Positions 1 through 5,013 of a DNA stretch of 8,087 nucleotides are shown here, piece by piece. The stretch's first letter is position 1; each line of letters begins with the position of its first letter. Position numbers and translations under genes: made by a program. Under the pieces are notes generated by a model that worked only from the letters and a program-made list of their open reading frames with translations, did not search any database and was not told the DNA's origin. Source of the DNA: Bacteroidetes bacterium 4572_114 (GTDB lineage: Bacteria > Bacteroidota > Bacteroidia > Bacteroidales > 4484-276); assembly GCA_002254335.1 (NCBI GenBank), contig NIVA01000164.1, positions 1 to 8,087 on the forward strand. Reading direction: 5' to 3'.

Positions 1-369
1 CCCGGTTGGTATGTTACCAAAATAAAGCATGTCCACGCCTTCTGGTTTCAAACCTTTGGCCTGTAGCTGATTAATCACACCAAGGGGGTAATTCACCCAT
101 TCGGTGCCATGCTTTTTGTTGATGTTTGGAAATGGAATGTTTGTCGTGTATTTGAAATTTTCGGAAACCAGATTAATAATATCATTGTTTCTTTTTCTAA
201 TTAATAACCAGGTGCCAAATTTAAGTGCACATGGCAAAACATAACCATTGTTATAGTCGGTATGTTCGCCAATCAGGTTGACCCTTCCCGGGGCAAAATA
301 GATGTATGGTTCCAAACCGGGGTTTCCGAAATGTTTGAAAAAGGATTTTTTTAGTGTGTTTATATCCAT
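1..369 (-). CDS. galK: Galactokinase, N-terminal part (cut by window edge)
   Basis: This gene phosphorylates alpha-D-galactose at C1 with ATP, the first committed step of the Leloir pathway, in the cytoplasm. The frame is open from an ATG at 369-367 to the window edge, giving 123 residues. Residues 28-39 read GRVNLIGEHTDY, the galactokinase signature. By family knowledge R29, E35, H36 and D38 correspond to the galactose-binding arginine, glutamate, histidine and aspartate. PYIYFAPGR just before it and WVNYPLGVI at 91-99 are also typical. The last visible residues, GNIPTG, begin the ATP-binding GHMP-kinase loop (PxGxGLSSSA), which lies outside the window. Full-length enzymes have about 380-390 residues, so roughly two thirds is missing. 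It is transcribed away from the outer-membrane gene at 986 and has a long upstream region. Identification is firm because the signature discriminates galactokinase from other GHMP kinases. Confidence 0.95.
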   Translation of the reverse strand, partial: MDINTLKKSFFKHFGNPGLEPYIYFAPGRVNLIGEHTDYNNGYVLPCALKFGTWLLIRKRNNDIINLVSENFKYTTNIPFPNINKKHGTEWVNYPLGVINQLQAKGLKPEGVDMLYFGNIPTG

Positions 370-395
370 CAGTAATTGTATTTCTTGCTTTTGAC

Positions 396-403
396 CAAAA
401 CTA
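396..403 (-). promoter_or_regulatory. Candidate Bacteroidetes -7 promoter element for galK
   Basis: On the minus strand this reads TAGTTTTG, matching the Bacteroidetes -7 consensus TAnnTTTG, 26 bases upstream of the galK ATG. A second match, TAAATTTG, lies at 457-450 and would give a longer leader of about 75 nt. Neither has a clear TTTG -33 element at the usual spacing, so which one is used, if either, is uncertain. Confidence 0.4.
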
Positions 404-567
404 TCTGACAGCTATTCATCCTAATAGTTTCAGGTCCATGACTAAATTACAAATTTACTTTTTTTTAATGGGACATTTTGTATTTAATTTGGAAGGGGCA
501 GTACATCAATTATATACAATTGTTTGTGTGGGTACTGCGGCCGGGATTGGAGTGGTAGCTTGTTGAA

Positions 568-646
568 ATGCCGGCTGAAGTTTTTGTTGGTGGGCGGAGG
601 CTGACGAAGGAAGACCCCGCACCACCATACAAAAACCAGCCGGCAT
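568..646. repeat. Large bulged hairpin (28-bp stem)
   Basis: The left arm 568-597 and right arm 617-646 form a stem of 28 base pairs in four perfect blocks: 568-577 with 637-646, 580-587 with 629-636, 588-593 with 622-627, and 594-597 with 617-620. They are interrupted only by unpaired AA at 578-579, T628 and A621. The loop is 598-616. Weaker complementarity continues outward to about 528 and 683 (for example GTAG..TTGT against its complement), making a palindrome of roughly 155 bases in all. There is no poly-T tail, so a simple terminator is unlikely. It may be a dispersed palindromic element or a structured RNA; the sequence does not say which. Confidence 0.75.
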
Positions 647-698
647 GAGACAACTACAAACGGAAAGCCCGCCTTGCCGCCCAAAAAAATATCATTAT

Positions 699-819
699 GG
701 TAACCTCTAAAAATGCAAATTTCTGCGTTGCGGCACGAATTTAAAATCCTCATTTACAAGAGTAAACTCTGGTATTAAATTTGCTTGCGCCTTGAACTTC
801 ACTATTTTTAGAGGCTACC
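699..819. mobile_element. MITE-like palindromic element with 16-bp terminal inverted repeats
   Basis: The ends are inverted repeats: GGTAACCTCTAAAAAT at 699-714 and the complement of GGTAGCCTCTAAAAAT at 804-819, identical at 15 of 16 positions. Both ends are flanked by TTAT (695-698 and 820-823), which could be a 4-bp target-site duplication. The interior is also partly self-complementary, with inner arms around 735-756 and 760-782 meeting at TTTAC/GTAAA. It encodes no protein. Small size, terminal repeats and flanking duplication are the marks of a non-autonomous element, but no partner transposase is present, and TTAT in AT-rich DNA could match by chance. Confidence 0.55.
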
Positions 820-925
820 TTATGAATGAGATAACCGCCATTTGATGCGTTTTGAAATAGTAAAAGATGCAACAGATGATGCGGAATTGAGCATGTTGGG
901 ATGGCCTGTAAAGTGTAAAATAGAA

Positions 926-952
926 TTTGTCATAATTTTTTATTTACTTTTG
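926..952 (+). promoter_or_regulatory. Candidate promoter for the barrel gene
   Basis: TTTG at 926-929 (-33 type) is followed after 15 bases by TACTTTTG at 945-952, a match to the Bacteroidetes -7 consensus TAnnTTTG. The spacing is slightly short compared with the usual 17-23. Transcription would begin near 959, about 27 bases before the ATG at 986. This supports that start over the in-frame upstream ATGs at 842 and 845. Confidence 0.5.
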
Positions 953-985
953 TCAAGGAAGAAATTAATTAATAAACACTACCGG

Positions 986-1975
986 ATGAATTATCATAAA
1001 ATTTACTTTTCGATTTTATTGCCCGCATTACTTTTGATAAGTTTATCAGTTGGGGCACAGGATATGGACTACAACCAACGGCTATCTTTATTTCCGCCTC
1101 AACAGGAGGAGGAATTAAACTTAACCGGATGGCGGTTCGGGATAAATATGGGAATGTACTTTGCCAATCAACAGACAGTTGGGTTTTATAACGGCATCCC
1201 TGAAAATGTAAATAAAATCCAATGGGTGCTCAACAATGAATATTGGTATGATGAGATTAGGCAGGAGCTGAACAGCCACGAGATAATTAAAGACCCCGAC
1301 GATGTGCCCCCGGGCTGGCAGGGAGAATATGATATATGGAGGATAGATAACGGAGTTGCCCAGGGCGACGACACAAAATGGTGGATATATTATCCGGATT
1401 TAAAATATAATGCCGCCATTTCGCCCGGGTTTTATTTGAAATATAATTTTAATAATTCCACCGGTATATTCATTCAATCGAACTATGTAAAGTTAAAAAC
1501 AAGTGGGATTTTCCAGATGGTGATCGATTCGGTTAACTATGTCTCAAATCCCGCGCTACGTGCCGGATACCTGCGTGGGCAGGAAGAGCGTGTTACGATA
1601 GATATTGGTATTTCTAAGTTTTATCCGGTTGGCGAAATTACCAACATTTTTATCGAAACAGGTTTCCATATGAACAGTACACGTGTGCTTGAAGATGAGA
1701 TACAAATTGGTAATAAGCGATATACGATTATAAATCAATATGGTGACAGACAATATGTTCCCAATTCAAATATGACGGCATACGAAATTTATCAGGGTGG
1801 TATTGGTTTTGGGATATTTTTATCAGGAGGGGTAAAGTTTATACTTAACGAAAAAATCTCTATTGATCCGGGGATACAATTTTATTATAAAAAAGTTAAC
1901 CTGGAAGGATATTCGGATTTTGCCATGGACTATTATCTTTATGTTAGGCTGATGTATGATTTTTTTGGAGAGTAG
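986..1975 (+). CDS. Secreted outer-membrane beta-barrel protein, function unknown
   Basis: This encodes 329 residues. I chose the ATG at 986 because it begins a clear Sec signal peptide: MNYHK, then a hydrophobic core (residues 7-20), then SVGAQ with probable cleavage after Gln25. It also lies just downstream of a consensus -7 element. The mature part has many alternating aromatic/hydrophobic strands ending in glycine- or asparagine-rich turns, for example RFGINMGMYF, SPGFYLKYNF, GIFIQSNYVKL, GIGFGIFLSGGVKFIL and YYLYVRLMYDFF. This is the pattern of an outer-membrane barrel, with a C-terminal aromatic strand. The early GMYFANQQTVGFYNG segment recalls uncharacterised Bacteroidetes barrel proteins, from memory only. 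Substrate and role are unknown. It stands alone, with the HD gene 335 bases downstream beyond a minisatellite. The terminal Gly-Glu codons and stop lie in sequence resembling the adjacent repeat, so the C-terminus may have been altered. Confidence 0.8.
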   Translation: MNYHKIYFSILLPALLLISLSVGAQDMDYNQRLSLFPPQQEEELNLTGWRFGINMGMYFANQQTVGFYNGIPENVNKIQWVLNNEYWYDEIRQELNSHEIIKDPDDVPPGWQGEYDIWRIDNGVAQGDDTKWWIYYPDLKYNAAISPGFYLKYNFNNSTGIFIQSNYVKLKTSGIFQMVIDSVNYVSNPALRAGYLRGQEERVTIDIGISKFYPVGEITNIFIETGFHMNSTRVLEDEIQIGNKRYTIINQYGDRQYVPNSNMTAYEIYQGGIGFGIFLSGGVKFILNEKISIDPGIQFYYKKVNLEGYSDFAMDYYLYVRLMYDFFGE

Positions 1976-2178
1976 GGGAGGGGGATTGGGGAAATGGAGT
2001 GGTGGAGGATTGGGGAAATGGAGTGGTGGAGGAATGGAGTATTGGAGAGATGGAGTGTTGGAGTTGGAGTGCTGGAGTTATGGAGGATTGGAGAGATGGA
2101 GTGGTGGAGGAATGTGGAGAGATGGAGGATTGGAGAGATGGAGAGTTGGAGGAATGGGGAGACTGTGGGACGGAGAGA
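1976..2178. repeat. G-rich octamer minisatellite (NNTGGAGN)
   Basis: About 200 bases are built from degenerate octamers of the form NNTGGAGN, such as GATGGAGT, GGTGGAGG, ATTGGAGA and AATGGAGT. A 24-base higher-order unit occurs twice in perfect tandem at 1985-2008 and 2009-2032, and related three-octamer units recur to about 2155. The plus strand is almost all purine plus T and holds very little C. Because the units contain no stop codon, open frames appear on both strands here; they are artefacts of the repeat, not genes. The array begins immediately after, or even within, the end of the barrel gene. Confidence 0.9.
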
Positions 2179-2222
2179 TAAAGCGATATAAAAACCTGAT
2201 GATCCGGGAAGATTTCCAACCA

Positions 2223-2251
2223 TGACAGGGTTTTAAACCCTGTCAGGGTTT
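2223..2251. repeat. Two overlapping perfect palindromes (CCCTGTCAGGG type)
   Basis: TGACAGGGTTT at 2223-2233 pairs with AAACCCTGTCA at 2235-2245 around one central base. The right arm then takes part in a second palindrome, AAACCCTG-T-CAGGGTTT at 2235-2251. The two folds are mutually exclusive. No T-run follows, so it is not a classical terminator. It sits between the minisatellite and the HD gene. Confidence 0.8.
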
Positions 2252-2310
2252 GATGAAGAAAACCTGACTATTAAGTGATTATGTAAATTTATTGATGAAA
2301 TTAATTGAAA

Positions 2311-2871
2311 ATGGAACCCGAAAAGCTGTTAGAAAAATATATCGATCCGGCCAATAAAGTTTACCAAATCCTTATCAAACATTCTACAGCCGTAAAAAAC
2401 CTTGCCCTAAAAATTGCAGACCATAACCCGCACTTAAATATTAACCGCGATTTGTTGGCACAGGCAGCAATGTTGCATGATATAGGTATAATAAAGACCA
2501 ATGCCCCCGACCTTGGTTGTTTTGGTGGTTATCCTTACATCTGCCATGGTTACCTGGGTCGTGAAATACTCGAAAAAGAAGGCTTGCACCAGGTAGCACT
2601 ATTTTGCGAAAGGCATACCGGCACAGGTATCTCAAAAGAGGAGATTATTAAACACAAACTTCCCCTGCCACACCGCGATATGATGCCGGTAAGTATTGAG
2701 GAAAAAATATTGTGCTATGCCGATAAGTTCTTCTCAAAATCAGGCAAAAACCTGAAAGAGCCAAAAAAGCTGAAAAAGATCCACAAGAACCTTTCGAAAT
2801 ATGGAGAAGATAAACTTCGGCGGTTTGATGAGTTTATTGGCATGTTTGGGATTTATTATGTTTATTGGTAA
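2311..2871 (+). CDS. HD-domain phosphohydrolase (HDIG type)
   Basis: This encodes 186 residues of a soluble HD-superfamily metal-dependent phosphohydrolase. Visible metal-ligand candidates, in family order, are H24 (LIKHSTAV), the H56-D57 pair in MLHDIGI, H79 (YICHGYLG), H102 (ERHTGTG) and D138 (CYADKFFS). All key positions are therefore intact. The ATG at 2311 is preferred to a TTG two codons earlier, and the leader is A-rich with no Shine-Dalgarno site. There is no signal peptide or membrane segment, so it should act in the cytoplasm. The C-terminus is lysine-rich (about 144-170) and ends in an aromatic tail, IYYVYW. HD proteins of this size hydrolyse nucleotides or other phosphate esters. 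The sequence does not fix the substrate, and the neighbours give no clue. Family assignment is confident; function is open. Confidence 0.88.
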   Translation: MEPEKLLEKYIDPANKVYQILIKHSTAVKNLALKIADHNPHLNINRDLLAQAAMLHDIGIIKTNAPDLGCFGGYPYICHGYLGREILEKEGLHQVALFCERHTGTGISKEEIIKHKLPLPHRDMMPVSIEEKILCYADKFFSKSGKNLKEPKKLKKIHKNLSKYGEDKLRRFDEFIGMFGIYYVYW

Positions 2872-2953
2872 AGTTACAGACCCCATCCCCAGCCCGTCCC
2901 CTGCCCTGTCCGCCGCTTCGCTTTGACAGGTGGAAAAGGGAAGGGATCCCCCA

Positions 2954-2981
2954 CGCACAAGCCTCTGCAGCAGCTTGTGCG
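2954..2981. repeat. Hairpin with perfect 9-bp stem
   Basis: CGCACAAGC (2954-2962) and GCTTGTGCG (2973-2981) pair perfectly around a 10-base loop. It is part of the GC-rich block downstream of the HD gene and lacks a T-tail. Confidence 0.65.
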
Positions 2982-3111
2982 GTGGCATCCTCCCCCTTCG
3001 ACCGAAGGAAGTCCGTATGGAAAGGGGGAGTTAGGGGGTTTATGGTAGCAGGTGTTTGATTTGGATTGATTAGAAGCAGCTAAATAATTACAAAAAAATT
3101 TAGAATCCTAA

Positions 3112-3129
3112 TCCCGATAATTATCGGGA
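3112..3129. repeat. 18-bp perfect palindrome, TCCCG...CGGGA family
   Basis: TCCCGATAATTATCGGGA reads identically on both strands. It is one of several palindromes in this window that share the ends TCCCG and CGGGA, with a different self-complementary centre. A decayed relative, CCTGATAATTATTGTGG, occurs at 6379-6395. Confidence 0.85.
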
Positions 3130-3297
3130 CAAAACTCAAAATAATATCAAAGATTAAAAGATAAAATGATTAAAATAAAAAAACTAAATAATCAATGTCT
3201 TATCGTAGAGTAATTTAGGAAGCTGTCAGCATTATCTGTGGATAGTTTATGGATTTTGGATTTTATTTTTTTTATTTGTTTTGGATTTTGGATTTAG

Positions 3298-3315
3298 TCC
3301 CGAAAGCTTTCGGGA
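3298..3315. repeat. 18-bp perfect palindrome, TCCCG...CGGGA family
   Basis: TCCCGAAAGCTTTCGGGA is a perfect palindrome 28 bases beyond the stop codon of the DUF819 gene. It could form a hairpin at the end of that transcript, but no T-run follows on either strand. Confidence 0.85.
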
Positions 3316-3343
3316 TGAGTTTAGATTTTTAAAATCACCGACT

Positions 3344-4501
3344 TTATGGATGGACACTACTTAATACCTGGGCTACCACAAACCCTAAATAATTCCCGAT
3401 AGCATATCCCACAATACCAACCGTCAACCCCGAAACTACAATTTCACGGTTGTTCATGGCACCGGCAACAACCGGAACAAATGGCGGGCTACAGATTAAT
3501 GCCGTGGAGGTTATGATCATGGTGTCGGTATCTATTTTAAAGATTTTTGAGAGAATGGACTGAAGAAACAGGGAACCGAAAACAATGAGGGAAAGGTAGC
3601 TTAGGATGACCGGCGTTGACCCGGCCAGTTGGTCAATATCCACCATTGAGGCAACATCCAGGCTGAAGATAAGGATAAGGTACATGCCCAGCTCAAAGGT
3701 TTTGTCAATCTTGTTAATTTTTGGTATCATCGATCCACCGATAGCAAGTGTTGTGATAATTAAAATGACCACCACCATCTGGCTCTTTTCAGGTACCAGG
3801 AGCGACACCCCGCCGGCAATGGCAAAAATCAAGACCGACAACCCAAGGGTCTTAAGTAAGGGGAGGAGTTTCCCTTTTTTCAATATTCTGCTATAAGCAT
3901 CCATCCCGTGGAGGGCTGAACAACTGTCATGCTTTATTTTCCCAAACTTGAAGGGGCGGAGAAAAAGATTGAAAAACCGTTGGCCAATTGTGATAAGAAA
4001 CAGAAAATATACCCCCGAAATCAGCATATCATAAGTATGTGCCAGCAGGTAAACATCTGCGTCAATATCGAGCATTATCTTTAATGCAGCAAGGTTTGGC
4101 GTGCCCCCGGTATATACCCCGACCAGCATCCCCCCCAACTTCCACAGTTCGGGAAATGATTGGCCGTGTAGCACAAAAAATCCAACAAAAACCATCACCA
4201 CAACACTAAGCAAACCAAAAAGCAGGGAGAGTGCCGTGGGGCCGGCCAACTTTAGCCACTGTTTTATGTTGGATGAAAACAGCAACAATGGAATGGCCAG
4301 CGGAATTGTGACCATGGTGATAAGTTCCTGGGTTTCACGGCTGCCTTCGGGCAAAATGCCGAGGTTGCCAACAACGAACCCCAATACATAAGCCACCACT
4401 ACAGCACCGATTTTATGGATAAACATGGAGCGGTTATCCAGATATAATATTAGTAAAGGTGCTAATACATAAAAGAGGACCAGTGTAATTTGACCAATCA
4501 T
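3344..4501 (-). CDS. DUF819 family integral membrane protein
   Basis: This encodes 385 residues with roughly ten hydrophobic membrane segments, beginning at once with MIGQITLVLFYVLAPLLILYL. Residues 123-141 contain GGMLVGVYTGGTPNLAALK, whose GVYTGGTPN core (128-136) is characteristic of DUF819 (YjcL-like) proteins. A second conserved patch is CSPPFVPVVAGAMNN (337-351), followed by a glycine-rich helix (362-373). The fold belongs with secondary transporters by family knowledge, but no substrate is established. I start it at the ATG 4501-4499. The frame stays open to 4681, but the extra 60 residues read through palindromic repeat DNA and would block the membrane start. A -7 element at 4529-4522 also fits the short form. 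A hydrophilic loop occupies about 183-212. It is divergent from alanine dehydrogenase, which hints only weakly at amino-acid transport. Confidence 0.87.
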   Translation of the reverse strand: MIGQITLVLFYVLAPLLILYLDNRSMFIHKIGAVVVAYVLGFVVGNLGILPEGSRETQELITMVTIPLAIPLLLFSSNIKQWLKLAGPTALSLLFGLLSVVVMVFVGFFVLHGQSFPELWKLGGMLVGVYTGGTPNLAALKIMLDIDADVYLLAHTYDMLISGVYFLFLITIGQRFFNLFLRPFKFGKIKHDSCSALHGMDAYSRILKKGKLLPLLKTLGLSVLIFAIAGGVSLLVPEKSQMVVVILIITTLAIGGSMIPKINKIDKTFELGMYLILIFSLDVASMVDIDQLAGSTPVILSYLSLIVFGSLFLQSILSKIFKIDTDTMIITSTALICSPPFVPVVAGAMNNREIVVSGLTVGIVGYAIGNYLGFVVAQVLSSVHP

Positions 4502-4521
4502 TAGTGTAGAATTTTTACCGG

Positions 4522-4529
4522 CAAAGCTA
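4522..4529 (-). promoter_or_regulatory. Candidate -7 promoter element for the DUF819 gene
   Basis: The minus strand reads TAGCTTTG, a match to TAnnTTTG, 20 bases upstream of the chosen ATG. No clear TTTG lies at -33. If used, the leader would be short (about 14 nt), and the longer open frame starting at 4681 could not be translated from this transcript. Confidence 0.45.
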
Positions 4530-4617
4530 ATGAATAAAATGGGTTTTGGGTTTCCCTCCTTCGCCTCGCTACGGCGGGCAGGCAGGTTTCGGGTTGTGGA
4601 AGGGATGCAATCCGCGG

Positions 4618-4635
4618 TCCCGAAAGCTTTTGGGA
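4618..4635. repeat. Degenerate TCCCG...CGGGA palindrome
   Basis: TCCCGAAAGCTTTTGGGA differs by a single C-to-T change from the perfect copy at 3298-3315. The change breaks one base pair in the right arm. Confidence 0.8.
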
Positions 4636-4671
4636 ACGAGGGGATGGCGGCCCTGGCCCTGAACTTAACCA

Positions 4672-4710
4672 GGGTTTCCATCCCTTTCCTTCGGTCAGGG
4701 ATTTAAACCC
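4672..4710. repeat. 39-base hairpin with 12 paired bases
   Basis: GGGTTTCCATCCCT (4672-4685) pairs with AGGGATTTAAACCC (4697-4710), with one symmetric CC/TT mismatch in the middle. The loop is 11 bases. No T-run follows, so it is more likely a dispersed repeat than a terminator. Confidence 0.65.
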
Positions 4711-4721
4711 TTGCACTACAC

Positions 4722-4823
4722 AAGTTTCAGGTTGTGCCTGGCTTCCTTCAACCGACACCCGGTATCGGACACCCGTCCTTCGCAGGTTTCAAATTTCAAG
4801 TTTCAAGTTGTGTTTGGCTTCCT
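4722..4823. repeat. Pair of 26-base direct repeats and a TTTCAAG heptamer tract
   Basis: Positions 4722-4747 and 4798-4823 match at 23 of 26 bases, and all three differences are transitions (one G/A, two C/T). Overlapping the second copy, three tandem heptamers TTTCAAA, TTTCAAG and TTTCAAG occupy 4787-4807. The pattern suggests local duplication followed by decay. Confidence 0.7.
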
Positions 4824-4917
4824 GTATTTTGCTCTTAGCTTTCAGTTCCCGAAAACTTCCAGGATTGGTGGAGGTTGGAAAGTTAGTGAAATGAATGGTG
4901 GGAGTAAAACTTTCCAT

Positions 4918-4933
4918 TCCCGCACGTGCGGGA
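4918..4933. repeat. 16-bp perfect palindrome, TCCCG...CGGGA family
   Basis: TCCCGCACGTGCGGGA is perfectly self-complementary and shares its end sequences with the palindromes at 3112 and 3298, with a GC-rich centre. It lies about 45 bases upstream of the ald -7 element, so it could also be an operator, though the shared family ends argue for a dispersed repeat. Confidence 0.8.
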
Positions 4934-4978
4934 GGTAATATTTTTGCGGTCTTTACCTCTATCCTACAGAAAAGTTCT

Positions 4979-4986
4979 TACCTTTG
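4979..4986 (+). promoter_or_regulatory. Candidate -7 promoter element for alanine dehydrogenase
   Basis: TACCTTTG matches TAnnTTTG exactly and would place the transcription start near 4993, about 21 bases before the ATG at 5014. It overlaps the TTG at 4984 that opens the longest frame, so that TTG is unlikely to be the start codon. A second match, TATTTTTG, lies at 4939-4946. No good -33 TTTG is seen for the nearer element. Confidence 0.5.
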
Positions 4987-5013
4987 AGAAAGAAAAACTT
5001 AACATCATATCCA

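Larger units (their letters stand above)
370..985. other. Divergent intergenic region between galK and the barrel gene
   Basis: This 616-base space separates two divergently transcribed genes. It contains candidate promoters for both, a large bulged hairpin (568-646) and a MITE-like palindromic element (699-819). Short open frames at 354-566 and on the minus strand at 484-753 lack recognisable domains and overlap the palindromes, so I treat them as non-coding. An open frame from 842 runs in phase into the barrel gene but precedes its promoter and signal peptide, and is probably not translated. Confidence 0.7.
2872..3343. other. Convergent intergenic region, mosaic of GC-rich and AT-rich repeats
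   Basis: This gap lies between the 3' ends of the HD gene and the DUF819 gene. Its first part (about 2880-3045) is GC-rich and holds three hairpins: CCTGTC/GACAGG (2905-2910 with 2925-2930), CGCACAAGC/GCTTGTGCG (2954-2962 with 2973-2981) and TCCCCCTT/AAGGGGGA (2991-2998 with 3022-3029). The second part (about 3060-3340) is very AT-rich, includes the direct repeat GGATTTTGGATTT (at 3251 and 3282), and holds two TCCCG...CGGGA palindromes. I see no gene here and no hairpin followed by a T-run; the small open frames are in repeat sequence. Confidence 0.7.
4502..5013. other. Divergent spacer filled with repeats
   Basis: This 512-base spacer separates the DUF819 gene from alanine dehydrogenase. 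From the left it holds a candidate promoter, a GC-rich block (about 4560-4670) with a near-palindrome at 4618-4635, a 39-base hairpin (4672-4710), two 26-base direct repeats, a CCGACACCC/CGGACACCC stretch (4752-4774), a triple heptamer, a weak inverted repeat GGAAAGTT/AACTTTCC (4877-4884 with 4908-4915), a 16-bp palindrome and the ald promoter. The open frames here (for example 4711-4938) show no protein-like pattern. Confidence 0.7.

Noticed and set aside
528..819. The two neighbouring imperfect palindromes as integron attC sites.
   Set aside because: Size and unpaired bases fit, but I could not find the required RYYYAAC and GTTRRRY core sites at their ends, and there are no gene cassettes or integrase.
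842..985. In-frame upstream extension of the barrel gene (48 residues before the chosen start).
   Set aside because: It would place a hydrophilic stretch and a second hydrophobic segment before a complete signal peptide, and the -7 promoter element at 945-952 lies inside it. Residues such as DATDDAELSMLGWPV recall a fragment of another protein (possibly a cupin-like N-terminus), but the match is too weak to report as a pseudogene.
1939..2225. Several overlapping open frames on both strands across the minisatellite, including histidine/serine/proline-rich and tryptophan/glycine-rich translations.
   Set aside because: An octamer repeat without stop codons is open in every frame. The translations are periodic low-complexity sequence without domains.
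2872..3059. Possible small gene at 2865-3059 or 2740-2988 (minus).
   Set aside because: The frames run through hairpins and GC-rich repeat sequence, overlap the HD gene end, and show no domain or start signal.
4502..4681. Sixty extra N-terminal residues of the DUF819 gene.
   Set aside because: The stretch reads through the near-palindrome at 4618-4635 and GC-rich repeat DNA, is proline- and arginine-rich, and precedes a natural membrane-protein start at 4501 with its own promoter element.
4680..4800. A possible tRNA suggested by GGTTTCAAAT-like T-loop sequence.
   Set aside because: No acceptor stem, anticodon arm or D-arm can be drawn around it; it is part of the TTTCAAG repeat.
4984..5013. 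TTG start for alanine dehydrogenase.
   Set aside because: The TTG is part of the TACCTTTG promoter element, and an ATG with a suitable A-rich leader follows 30 bases later.
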